Shown here piece after piece: positions 10,675 through 19,091 of a DNA stretch of 64,000 bases; within the stretch, counting starts at the first letter, position 1; every line of letters starts with the position of its first letter. The translations under genes were made by a program, and so were the position numbers. The notes beneath the pieces were generated by a model. That model did no database searches, was not told the DNA's origin, and saw nothing but the letters and a program-made list of their open reading frames with translations. This DNA comes from Streptomyces camelliae (lineage in GTDB: Bacteria > Actinomycetota > Actinomycetes > Streptomycetales > Streptomycetaceae): NCBI RefSeq assembly GCF_027625935.1, contig NZ_CP115300.1, positions 2,976,001 through 3,040,000 on the forward strand, written 5' to 3'.

Positions 10675-10738
10675 AGCGGCGGAGCCGGGTCCGGCCGAAA
10701 CTCGGTGGGCGTTGTCAGTGCCGGTCCGTACGCTCGCG

Positions 10739-12547
10739 ATGATGCCCACGACACGTGCAACCACCGAGGACCGTTCCGCCGTACGCACGCTCCTGCGGCT
10801 GTGGCCGTATGTACGCCCCGTGCGCGCCCGCCTGTTCACGGCGGCCTCCGTCGCCATAGTCGCCTCCTGCACGGGGCTGGTGATCCCGCTCGTCCTGAAG
10901 TGGATGGTGGACGGGCCGGTCGCCGACCGGGACCCGGGCGGGGTGTGGCTCGGCGCGCTGTACCTGCTCCTGCTGGGCATCGCCGAGGCGCTGCTGTTCG
11001 GGCTGCGCCGGTGGCTGGTGGCCCGCCCGCTGTCCCATGTGGAGGCGGAGATGCGGGCGGGGCTGTACGGGCATCTGCAGCGGCTCCCGGTGGCCTTCCA
11101 CGACCGCTGGGCCTCGGGCCAGCTGCTGTCCCGGGGCACCACGGACCTGATGCTGCTGCGCCAGTTCCTCGCCTTCCCGCTGACGTTCCTGCTGGTCAAC
11201 AGCGTGACCATCCTGGTCGGCGTAGTGATCATGCTGGTTCAGGACTGGGTGCTGGGGCTGGTCATCCTCGCTCCCACGCTCCCCGTGATGTGGACCTGCG
11301 CGGTCTTCGAACGGCGGTACGCGACGGTGGCCCGGCGGGCGCAGGACCAGGTCGGCGATCTGACGACGGTGGTCGAGGAGAGCGTGCTCGGCATCCGCGT
11401 CATCAAGGGCTTCGGCCGCCACCGCAGCCAGGCGCGGGCGTTCCGCGAGCTCGCGGTCACCCTGCGCGGCACGGAGCTGCGCAAGGCCCGGATGCTGGCC
11501 GTCATCTGGGGCGTCATCGTCACGCTGCCCGAGCTGGCGATCGGGGTGGCGTTGGTGCTGGGAGCCGTGCGGGTGGCCGACGGGGAGCTGTCGGCGGGGA
11601 CGCTGGTGGCCTTTCTGAGTACGGCCCTTGCGCTGCGCTGGCCCGTGGACTCCATCGGCTTCCTGCTGGCGATGAGTCAGGAGGCGGCCACGGCCACGGA
11701 GCGGTACTTCGAGGTGATGGACGAGGTGCCGGAGGACGACTCCACCGCGGTGGCCGGGGACGCTCGCCCGCGCTCACGGGCTGCCGCCGGACTCCGCTTC
11801 GAGAACGTCTCGTTCCGCTACCCCGACGCACCCCCCGGCTCCCCTCCCCTCCTCACCGGTATCGACCTCCACCTGCGCCCCGGCGAGTCCATGGCCCTGG
11901 TCGGCGCCACCGGCAGCGGGAAGACGACGCTCACCGCGCTCGTGCCACGGCTGCACGAGGTCACCTCCGGACGGATCACGCTGGACGGCGTGGACATCAC
12001 CGAGCTGCCCCGCGAGGAGCTGCGCGCCAGGGTCGCCGTCGCCTTCGAGGAGCCGACCCTCTTCTCGGCGAGCGTCGGCGAGAACGTCCTCATGGGCACC
12101 CGATCCGACGCGGGGAAGCCGGAGTTGGAGCGGGCGCTGGCCGTCGCGCAGGCCGGTTTCGCGCAGGCCCTCCCCCAGGGCACCGACACCCGCGTCGGCG
12201 AGCAGGGCCTCAGCCTGTCCGGCGGCCAGCGGCAGCGCCTCGCCCTGGCGCGGGCGGTGGTCGGCAGACCGGAGTTCCTCGTGCTGGACGACCCGCTGTC
12301 CGCCCTGGACGTGCACACGGAGGCGGCCGTGGAGGCGGCACTGCGCCAGGTCCTCGCCGACACCACCGCCCTGATCGTGGCCCACCGCCCCTCCACGGTG
12401 CTGCTCGCCGACCGGGTCGCCCTGCTCTCGGGCGGCCGGATCGCCGCCGTCGGCACCCACCACGAACTGCTGCGCAGCAACGCCGAGTACGCCCATCTGA
12501 TGTCCGGAGAATCCGCGTACGCCGGGGATACGGAGGACTCCCGTTGA
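10739..12547 (+). CDS. Heterodimeric ABC exporter half-transporter, subunit A
   Basis: The 602-residue protein has a six-helix exporter domain (about residues 20-330) and a nucleotide-binding domain. Walker A (GATGSGKTT) and signature (LSLSGGQRQRL) are canonical. Walker B reads FLVLDDPLSALD, with Asp in place of the catalytic Glu, and the Q-loop region reads AFEEPTLF with Glu for Gln. This is the usual pattern of the subunit that carries the degenerate catalytic site in heterodimers. The ATG pair at 10739/10742 begins the conserved region; no clear ribosome binding site precedes it. The stop overlaps the next gene by four bases (TTGA). Confidence 0.88.
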   Translation: MMPTTRATTEDRSAVRTLLRLWPYVRPVRARLFTAASVAIVASCTGLVIPLVLKWMVDGPVADRDPGGVWLGALYLLLLGIAEALLFGLRRWLVARPLSHVEAEMRAGLYGHLQRLPVAFHDRWASGQLLSRGTTDLMLLRQFLAFPLTFLLVNSVTILVGVVIMLVQDWVLGLVILAPTLPVMWTCAVFERRYATVARRAQDQVGDLTTVVEESVLGIRVIKGFGRHRSQARAFRELAVTLRGTELRKARMLAVIWGVIVTLPELAIGVALVLGAVRVADGELSAGTLVAFLSTALALRWPVDSIGFLLAMSQEAATATERYFEVMDEVPEDDSTAVAGDARPRSRAAAGLRFENVSFRYPDAPPGSPPLLTGIDLHLRPGESMALVGATGSGKTTLTALVPRLHEVTSGRITLDGVDITELPREELRARVAVAFEEPTLFSASVGENVLMGTRSDAGKPELERALAVAQAGFAQALPQGTDTRVGEQGLSLSGGQRQRLALARAVVGRPEFLVLDDPLSALDVHTEAAVEAALRQVLADTTALIVAHRPSTVLLADRVALLSGGRIAAVGTHHELLRSNAEYAHLMSGESAYAGDTEDSR

Positions 12548-14403
12548 CCACCACGACCGCCGCCGGCCCCACCGCCGAGGACGACGAACTCCCGGGCCAC
12601 CGGGAAGAGGGGGACGACGCCTTCGACCGGGACGTCCTGCCCACCGCGCCCGGCGCCACCGCCGCTCTCCTGCGCTCGCTGCTCGCGCCCCTGAAGGGCC
12701 GGGCCGTACTCACCACCGTCCTCCTTCTCCTCCAGCTGGCGGCCGTCCAGGCGGGCCCGCTGCTGGTGGCGTACGCCATCGACACCGCCGTACCCGCGTT
12801 CCGCGACCACCGCCACGGCCCGCTGATCGCGGTGGCCGTCGGCTATCTGCTGTGCGCGCTGCTCTCCGGCGGGCTGCAGGCCGCGTTCATCGAGACCTCC
12901 GCCCGGGTCAGCCAGGACGTGCTGCTGGATCTGCGCGGCCGGATCTTCCGGCACGCCCAGGCGCTGAGCATCGACTTCCACGAGCGCTACACCTCGGGCC
13001 GGCTGATCTCCCGCTCCACCACGGACGTCGAGTCGCTGCGCGAGCTCCTGAACGACGGGCTCCAGGAGCTGGTGACCGTCGTGCTGTCCTTCGTCTACAT
13101 CTCCGCGCTGCTGCTGTGGCTGGACCTCGGCCTGGGCGCGGTCGCGGTGGCGTCCCTCGTGCCGCTGTACCTGTTGGTGCGCATGTACCAACGGCGGGCG
13201 GGGCGGGTGTACCGGGCGCGGTCCACGGCGATCGCGGCGGTGATCGTGAAGTTCGTGGAGACGATGAACGGCATCCGTCCGGTGCGCGCGTTCCGCCGGG
13301 AGGCTGTGAACGACGCCGAGTTCAGGGTCCTCAACCGGCGGCACGAGCGGACGAACGGGGACGCGCTGCTGGAGATGGCCCGCTATGTGGTCGGCTCCCG
13401 GCTGGTGGCCAACACGGCGGTGGCGGGGATCGTGCTGTGGGGCGCCTACCGGGTGGCGTCCGGCTCGCTGGAGCTGGGCGTGCTGGCGGCGGCGGTGCTG
13501 TACCTGCGCCGGCTGTACGACCCGATCGACCGGCTCGGCATGTTCCTGAACGCCTACCAGTCGGCCGCCGCCTCCCTGGAGAAGATCGCCGGGCTGCTCG
13601 CGCAGACCCCGACCGTGCCCGAGCCGCCGACGTCGCATGAACTCCCGCCGCTGGAGGGCGAGTTGCCGGGCCGTGAGGTCGTCTTCGACTCGGTCCGGTT
13701 CGGCTACCGTACCGGCGGCGAGGTGCTGCCCCGCTTCGATCTGACCCTCCCGGCCGGGCAGACGGTCGCGGTCGTCGGCTCCACGGGCGCGGGCAAGTCC
13801 ACGCTCGCCAAGCTCCTCGCCCGCTTCTACGACCCCTCCGGCGGGCGCGTCCTGCTGGACGGGGTGGACCTGCGCGAGCTGCCGATGCCGGAACTGCGGC
13901 GCGGGGTGGTCATGGTGACCCAGGAGGCGTTCCTGTTCTCGGGGACGGTCGCGGACAACATCGCCATCGGCCGGCCCGACGCCACCCGCGAGGAGATCGA
14001 GCAGGCGGCGAAGGCGATCGGCGCGCACGAGTTCATCAGCGCGCTGCCCGACGGCTACGACACCGACGTCCGCAAGCGCGGCGGCCGCATCTCGGCGGGC
14101 CAGCGCCAACTGGTCGCCTTCGCACGGGCGTTGCTCGCCGACCCGGCGGTGCTGATCCTGGACGAGGCGACCAGCTCGCTGGACATCCCGGGCGAGCGGG
14201 CCGTGCAGCGGGCGATGTCGACGGTGCTGCGGGGCCGTACGGCGGTGGTGATCGCCCACCGCCTGTCGACGGTCGAGATCGCGGACCGGGTCCTGGTCAT
14301 GGAACACGGCCGCATCGTCGAGGACGGCACCCCGGCCGACCTCATCTCCGGCACGGGCCGCTTCGCGGATCTGCACAAGGCGTGGCGGGACAGCCTGGCC
14401 TAA
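12544..14403 (+). CDS. Heterodimeric ABC exporter half-transporter, subunit B
   Basis: The 619-residue partner starts at TTG, overlapping the stop of subunit A. An acidic N-terminal extension of about 40 residues precedes the six-helix exporter domain. The nucleotide-binding domain has Walker A GSTGAGKST, Q-loop MVTQEAFLF, Walker B VLILDEATSSLD and H-loop VIAHR, but the signature is weakened to RISAGQRQ. With subunit A this gives one canonical ATP site (B Walker motifs with A LSGGQ) and one degenerate site. Export of a drug, lipid or peptide is likely; substrate unknown. It ends convergently, overlapping the acetyltransferase gene by four bases. Confidence 0.88.
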   Translation: MTTTTAAGPTAEDDELPGHREEGDDAFDRDVLPTAPGATAALLRSLLAPLKGRAVLTTVLLLLQLAAVQAGPLLVAYAIDTAVPAFRDHRHGPLIAVAVGYLLCALLSGGLQAAFIETSARVSQDVLLDLRGRIFRHAQALSIDFHERYTSGRLISRSTTDVESLRELLNDGLQELVTVVLSFVYISALLLWLDLGLGAVAVASLVPLYLLVRMYQRRAGRVYRARSTAIAAVIVKFVETMNGIRPVRAFRREAVNDAEFRVLNRRHERTNGDALLEMARYVVGSRLVANTAVAGIVLWGAYRVASGSLELGVLAAAVLYLRRLYDPIDRLGMFLNAYQSAAASLEKIAGLLAQTPTVPEPPTSHELPPLEGELPGREVVFDSVRFGYRTGGEVLPRFDLTLPAGQTVAVVGSTGAGKSTLAKLLARFYDPSGGRVLLDGVDLRELPMPELRRGVVMVTQEAFLFSGTVADNIAIGRPDATREEIEQAAKAIGAHEFISALPDGYDTDVRKRGGRISAGQRQLVAFARALLADPAVLILDEATSSLDIPGERAVQRAMSTVLRGRTAVVIAHRLSTVEIADRVLVMEHGRIVEDGTPADLISGTGRFADLHKAWRDSLA

Positions 14404-14963
14404 CTCGGCGGACCGTCGTGCAGAATCCGCTGGAACAGACGGTGGTCCCGCCATTGCCCGTTGATGTGGAGATAGCGCGGGGCCGTGCCGATCGGCTCGA
14501 AACCGTTCTTCTCCAGCACCCGTTGCGACGCGGTGTTGTCGAGGAGCGTGGTGGCCTCGATGCGGTGCAGGCCGACGATGTCGCGGGCCGCGCGGCACAC
14601 GCTCGCCACCGCCGCGCCGGCCAGCCCCCGGTTCTGCCGGTCGGCGGCCACCCAGTACCCCAGATACGCGCTGCGGAACGCCCCGTAAACCAGTCCGGTG
14701 AGCGTGATCATGCCGATGACCGAGCCGTCGCTCTCGCTCTCGAACACCCAGGGCACGACCCGGCGTTCCGCGAACTCCCGCAAGAGGCCGGCAATGCGTT
14801 CGGCCTGCCCCTCGACGGTGAAGAAGTTGTCCGGGCGGATCGGCTCCCAGGGGGCCAGGTACTCCCGGTTCGCCACGTACGCGGCGTGCAGCGCCTCCGC
14901 GTCGTCGAGGGTGACGAGGCGCAACACGGCGCCGCCCGGCAGCACTTCGGAAGGAATGACCAT
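14400..14963 (-). CDS. RimJ/RimL-type GNAT N-acetyltransferase
   Basis: The 187-residue protein follows the RimJ-like GNAT pattern: LRLVTLDDAEAL at the start, WVFESESDGSVIGMITL in the central strands, an acetyl-CoA loop region QNRGLAGAAVASV, and ATTLLDNTASQRVLEKNGF near the C-terminus. Family members acetylate protein N-termini or small molecules. It stands alone between two ABC exporter units; a self-resistance role is possible but unsupported. Confidence 0.82.
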   Translation of the reverse strand: MVIPSEVLPGGAVLRLVTLDDAEALHAAYVANREYLAPWEPIRPDNFFTVEGQAERIAGLLREFAERRVVPWVFESESDGSVIGMITLTGLVYGAFRSAYLGYWVAADRQNRGLAGAAVASVCRAARDIVGLHRIEATTLLDNTASQRVLEKNGFEPIGTAPRYLHINGQWRDHRLFQRILHDGPPS

Positions 14964-15119
14964 CTGAGCACTCTAGGACGGATACGGCGCGTACCCCGGC
15001 GTACGCCCCCGACCCGGGTGTGCTCCGTGCGTCCATCCCTCGCTTAATCGATGGAACCACCTTCCCGCCCTCGATAGGTTCGACGTTTCCCAGCGGGGGC
15101 CGAGTCGAGCGGGGGACGG

Positions 15120-16865
15120 ATGATCGACGCGTACGAAGAGCCCGGTGCGCCTGATGTGCGGGGTGGCTGGCGGTTTCTGTGGTGGCTGGTGCGGCGGCAG
15201 TCGGGACGGTCGGTGGCCGGGGCCGTGCTGGGAAGTGTGTGGATGGTGCTGATGGCCGCGCAGCCGTACATGACGGCGCGGGCCGTGGACGACGGGCTGG
15301 TGCCGGGGCGGCTGGGGGTGCTGGCCGCGTGGACGGCGGCGATGTTCCTGGTCGGTACGGTCAACGCCTGGCTGAGCATCATGCGGCACCGCACGATGAC
15401 CCGGGTGCGGATGGACGCCAACTTCCGCACGGTGAAGGTGGTCGTGGGGCATGTGGTGCGGCTCGGGGCCGCGCTGCCGCGCCGGGCGGGGGCCGGGGAG
15501 GTCGTGACCATCGGGGTCGGTGACGTGCAGACGGTCGCACAGGCACTGACCGTGGTCGGGCCGGGCGTCGGCGCGGTCGTGGTGTACGCGGTCGTGGCCG
15601 GGCTGCTGCTCACGGTCTCGGCGCCGCTCGCCGCCGTCGTCCTGCTCGGGCTGCCGGTGCTGGCGCTGGTCACCGGTCCGGTGACGCTGCGCCTGCAGCA
15701 CGCGGAGAGCGCGTACCGGGAGCGGCAGGGCGTGCTGACCGCCCGCATCGGGGACCTCGCCGGGGGCTTGCGCGTCCTCAACGGGCTGGGCGGCAAGGGG
15801 CTGTTCGCCGACGGCTTCCGGACGGACTCGCAGGCGCTGCGCGCGCAGGGCTACCGGGTGGGCGCGGCGGCCAGCTGGGTGCAGGCGCTCGGCGTCGGGC
15901 TGCCCACGCTCTTCCTGGCCGTCGTCACCTGGCTCGCCGCCCGCCTCGCGGCCCAAGGGTCCATCACCGTCGGCCAGTTGGTGTCCGTGTACGGCTATGT
16001 CGCGGTGCTGATCGGGCCGGTGGCGTTCTTCGTGCAGATGGCCTACGACCTGAACCGTGGTGTGGTGGCCGCGCGCCGGGTCGTACGGCTGCTGCGGCTG
16101 GAGCCGGAGCCGGACGCGGGCACGCGGCCCGCGCCCGAGGGGCCCGCCGAGCTGTACGACCCCGCGTCCGGCGTGCGGATCGCGCCCGGCCGGCTCACCG
16201 CGCTGGCCGCCGCCCGGCCCACCGAGGCCGCGGCCGTGGTCGACCGGCTCGGCCGCTTCGGTCCGACCGACGCCACCTGGGGCGGGGTGCGGCTGGACGC
16301 GATCGCGCTCGCCGACGTACGCGCGCGCGTGCTGGTCGCGGACAACGAGGCCGATCTGTTCGCGGGGCCGCTGCGGGACGTCGTGGCCGCCGAGGGCGCG
16401 GTCGGGGAGGGGGCGCTGCGCCGGGCGCTGCACGCCGCCGCGGCCGAGGACGTCGTACGCGGGCTGCCCGAGGGGGCCGACTCGTTCGTCTCCGGTCAGG
16501 GCCGCAGCCTGTCGGGCGGCCAGCGCCAACGGATGCGACTGGTGCGGGCGTTGCTCGCCGACCCGGAGGTGCTGCTCGCCGTGGAACCGACCTCGGCCCT
16601 GGACGCGCACACGGAGGCGACGGTCGCCGAACGGCTCCGGGCGGCACGGGAGGGCCGTACGACGGTGGTGACGTCCACCTCGCCGCTGGTGCTGGACCGC
16701 GCGGACACGGTGGTGTTCCTGGCGGGCGGCAAGGTGGCGGCGAGCGGCCCGCACCGACGGCTGCTGGCGGAGGAGCCGGACTACCGGGCCCTCGTGGCGC
16801 GGGATGTGGAGGAGACGGGGGATGCGGCGGAGTCGGCGGAGGACGCCGAGGGGGTCGTACGGTGA
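15120..16865 (+). CDS. ABC exporter half-transporter with degenerate ATPase domain (subunit A)
   Basis: The 581-residue protein has a normal six-helix exporter domain (about residues 20-310). In the nucleotide-binding domain Walker A is gone: the expected GxxGxGKS position reads APGRLTALAAARPTEAAAV. Walker B reads VLLAVEPTSALD, with Val for the metal-binding Asp, and the H-loop reads VVTSTSPLVL, without the His. The signature LSGGQRQRM is intact. The subunit should therefore not bind ATP in its own site but can supply the signature to its partner, encoded immediately downstream with a four-base overlap. The ATG start at 15120 is followed by the natural N-terminus, and GAGCGGGGG lies upstream. 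Confidence 0.87.
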   Translation: MIDAYEEPGAPDVRGGWRFLWWLVRRQSGRSVAGAVLGSVWMVLMAAQPYMTARAVDDGLVPGRLGVLAAWTAAMFLVGTVNAWLSIMRHRTMTRVRMDANFRTVKVVVGHVVRLGAALPRRAGAGEVVTIGVGDVQTVAQALTVVGPGVGAVVVYAVVAGLLLTVSAPLAAVVLLGLPVLALVTGPVTLRLQHAESAYRERQGVLTARIGDLAGGLRVLNGLGGKGLFADGFRTDSQALRAQGYRVGAAASWVQALGVGLPTLFLAVVTWLAARLAAQGSITVGQLVSVYGYVAVLIGPVAFFVQMAYDLNRGVVAARRVVRLLRLEPEPDAGTRPAPEGPAELYDPASGVRIAPGRLTALAAARPTEAAAVVDRLGRFGPTDATWGGVRLDAIALADVRARVLVADNEADLFAGPLRDVVAAEGAVGEGALRRALHAAAAEDVVRGLPEGADSFVSGQGRSLSGGQRQRMRLVRALLADPEVLLAVEPTSALDAHTEATVAERLRAAREGRTTVVTSTSPLVLDRADTVVFLAGGKVAASGPHRRLLAEEPDYRALVARDVEETGDAAESAEDAEGVVR

Positions 16866-18631
16866 CGGCGGCCGGTGAGGGGTTGCTGCCGGTCGCGGAC
16901 CGGGCGACGGTGCGGCGGGCCGCGGTGCGGCTGGTTCGGGCCGACAGGCGGGCGTTCGCCGCCGCGCTGCTGCTGAACGCGCTCGCGGCGGGAGCCGGGC
17001 TGGTCGGGCCGTGGCTGGTCGGGCGGATCGTCGACGAGGTGCGCGCCGGACACGGGGTCGGGGCGGTGGACCGGCTGGCGCTGTGGATCCTGCTGTGCGC
17101 GCCGGCGCAGCTGCTGCTGGCCCGCTGGGCGCGGTACGTGGGCTACCGGTTCGGGGAGCGGACGCTGGCCCGGGTGCGCGAGGAGTACGTCGAGCGGGTT
17201 CTGGCGCTGCCCGCGTCCGTGGTGGAGCGGGCCGGCACCGGTGATCTCACGGCGCGCGGTACGGCGGACGTCGCGACCGTCGGCAGCACGCTGCGCGACG
17301 TCGGCCCGGAGCTGCTGGTCAACTCCGTGCAGGCGCTGTTCGTGCTGGGCGCGGTGTTCGCGCTGGACCCGCTGCTGGGGGCGTTCGGGCTGCTCGGGCT
17401 GACCCCGATCTGGCTGGCGCTGCGCTGGTATCTGCGGCGGGCCCGGGACGGCTATCTCGCCGAGGGCGCGGCGACGTCCGAGGTCGCGGAGATCGTCGCC
17501 GCCACGGCGGCCGGGGCCCGGACGGTCGAGGCGTTCCGGCTGCGCCGGCGGCGGATCACGGCGAGCCGGGACGCGCTGGAGACCTCCCGCCGTACCCGCT
17601 TCTACACGCTGTTCCTGCGGACCGTGTTCTTCCCGGCGATCGAGGTGACGTACACCGTGCCCGTGGCCGGGGTGCTGCTGGTCGGCGGGTGGCTGCACGA
17701 GCGGGGCACGGTCGGGGTGGGCGCGGTGGTGGCCGCGGCGCTGTATCTGCGGCAGTTCACCGAACCGCTGGACCAGATCCTGATGCACGTGGAGCAACTC
17801 CAGAACAGCGGCGCCTCGTTCGCGCGCGTGGAGGGGCTGGCGCAGGCACCGCGCGGAGACGCCGGCGCGGACTCACCGGTGCCGGCGGACGACCGGATCG
17901 ACGTGCGCGAGGTGCGGTACGCCTACGAGCGCGGCGGCGAGGTGCTGCGCGGGGTGGACCTGACGGTACGGCCCGGGGAGCGGCTCGCGGTCGTGGGGCC
18001 CTCCGGCGCCGGCAAGACGACGCTGAGCCGGCTGCTCGCGGGCATCGACCGGCCCGGGTCCGGCGCGGTGACGGTGGGCGGGGTGCCGGTCGCCGAACTG
18101 GAGCCGGAGCTGCTGCGCCGCCAGGTGGTGCTGGTCACCCAGGAGCACCATGTGTTCCTCGGCACGGTCCGCGACAACCTCCTGATCGCCGAGCCGGAGG
18201 CCGACGACGACGAGGTGTGGGCGGCGCTGGCGGCGGTGGGCGCCGACGAGTGGGTCCGCGACCTGCCGGCCGGCCTGGACACCCGCCTGGGTACGGACGG
18301 TACGGCCACCGACGGCTCACAGGCCCAGCAACTCGCCCTGGCCCGCGTGGTGTTGGCGGACCCGCACACCCTCATCCTCGACGAGGCGACGGCCCTGCTG
18401 GACCCCACCACGGCCCGCCACACCGAACGCGCCCTGGCCGCCGTCCTGGAGGGCCGCACGGTCATCGCCATCGCCCACCGCCTCCACACGGCCCACGACG
18501 CCGACCGCGTGGCGGTCATGGAGAACGGCCGCCTCACGGAACTGGGCACACACGAGGAGCTGGTGACAGCCGACGGGGCGTACGCGGCACTGTGGCGGAC
18601 GTGGCATGGGGATGCCGGGTCGCGGGGGTGA
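16862..18631 (+). CDS. ABC exporter half-transporter with active Walker site (subunit B)
   Basis: The 589-residue partner starts with GTG overlapping the previous stop. It has a six-helix exporter domain and a nucleotide-binding domain in which Walker A (GPSGAGKTT), Q-loop (LVTQEHHVF), Walker B (LILDEATALLD) and H-loop (AIAHRLH) are all intact. The signature motif, however, reads ATDGSQAQQL instead of LSGGQ. Its losses are exactly complementary to those of subunit A, so a heterodimer would have one complete ATP site and one with nothing left. The 3' end of the gene lies in a 37-bp direct repeat. Confidence 0.88.
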   Translation: MTAAGEGLLPVADRATVRRAAVRLVRADRRAFAAALLLNALAAGAGLVGPWLVGRIVDEVRAGHGVGAVDRLALWILLCAPAQLLLARWARYVGYRFGERTLARVREEYVERVLALPASVVERAGTGDLTARGTADVATVGSTLRDVGPELLVNSVQALFVLGAVFALDPLLGAFGLLGLTPIWLALRWYLRRARDGYLAEGAATSEVAEIVAATAAGARTVEAFRLRRRRITASRDALETSRRTRFYTLFLRTVFFPAIEVTYTVPVAGVLLVGGWLHERGTVGVGAVVAAALYLRQFTEPLDQILMHVEQLQNSGASFARVEGLAQAPRGDAGADSPVPADDRIDVREVRYAYERGGEVLRGVDLTVRPGERLAVVGPSGAGKTTLSRLLAGIDRPGSGAVTVGGVPVAELEPELLRRQVVLVTQEHHVFLGTVRDNLLIAEPEADDDEVWAALAAVGADEWVRDLPAGLDTRLGTDGTATDGSQAQQLALARVVLADPHTLILDEATALLDPTTARHTERALAAVLEGRTVIAIAHRLHTAHDADRVAVMENGRLTELGTHEELVTADGAYAALWRTWHGDAGSRG

Positions 18632-18674
18632 GGGCGCGTGGCATGGGGACGCCGGGTCACCGGGGTGAGGGCGC
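18601..18674. repeat. 37-bp tandem direct repeat across the ABC gene stop codon
   Basis: Two adjacent 37-base copies (18601-18637 and 18638-18674) begin GTGGCATGGGGA and differ at only four positions. The first contains the stop codon of the half-transporter gene; the second repeats the same stop downstream. It looks like a recent slippage duplication of the gene end. Confidence 0.75.
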
Positions 18675-19091
18675 TGGTGGCTGGGGTGTGGGGGCCGCGC
18701 CCTAGACCCGCCGCCACCGCCGTACCCCAGCACCCCACGCCCGCGACGCATGCTTTCCGCCCCTCCCCCGTCCGCGCGGCCACCCTACTCGGTGCGCATC
18801 CCCACCCAACGGTCCGCATATCGAACATGAACATCCGGTCAACGGACCGCTTTCCGGCCAAGTTTGTGACGCGGTCCTGACAGGCACACCACTCCCCTGC
18901 CACTCTTCCCTGGCCGACTCACAGCAACCCCACGACGCACGCGCACGTGCACGAGCCGGCCCGCACATGGTTCCGAGCACTTCCTGTTCTGCGCACTTCC
19001 TGTTCCGCGCACGTCCTGTTCTGCCCGGACGCCCCAACCCACCGTCCGGTCTCCCCTGGCCGCGCGACCCACGGCCACGCAGAAGGAGTCA
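18675..19091. other. Intergenic region upstream of the first metalloprotease gene
   Basis: More than 400 bases without a gene. It holds a run of three 16-bp repeats (18975-19022), a ribosome binding site AGAAGGAG before the GTG at 19092, and near 18839-18880 the pieces GTCAAC and GGTCCTGACA. The same two pieces occur upstream of the second protease gene (about 21295-21320), so they may be shared promoter elements. No terminator or RNA gene was found. Confidence 0.5.
18975..19022. repeat. Three tandem 16-bp repeats in the metalloprotease leader region
   Basis: Three adjacent 16-base copies close to GCGCACTTCCTGTTCT differ at one to three positions each. They end about 70 bases before the GTG start of the first M4 protease. 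Head-to-tail spacing of 16 bp would place bound proteins on roughly opposite faces of the helix in alternate copies; a regulatory role is possible but unproven. Confidence 0.6.

Noticed and set aside
10292..10738. Long N-terminal extension of the first half-transporter
   Set aside because: The frame is open only because it mirrors the divergent DrrA-like gene; conserved exporter sequence begins at the ATG pair 10739/10742.
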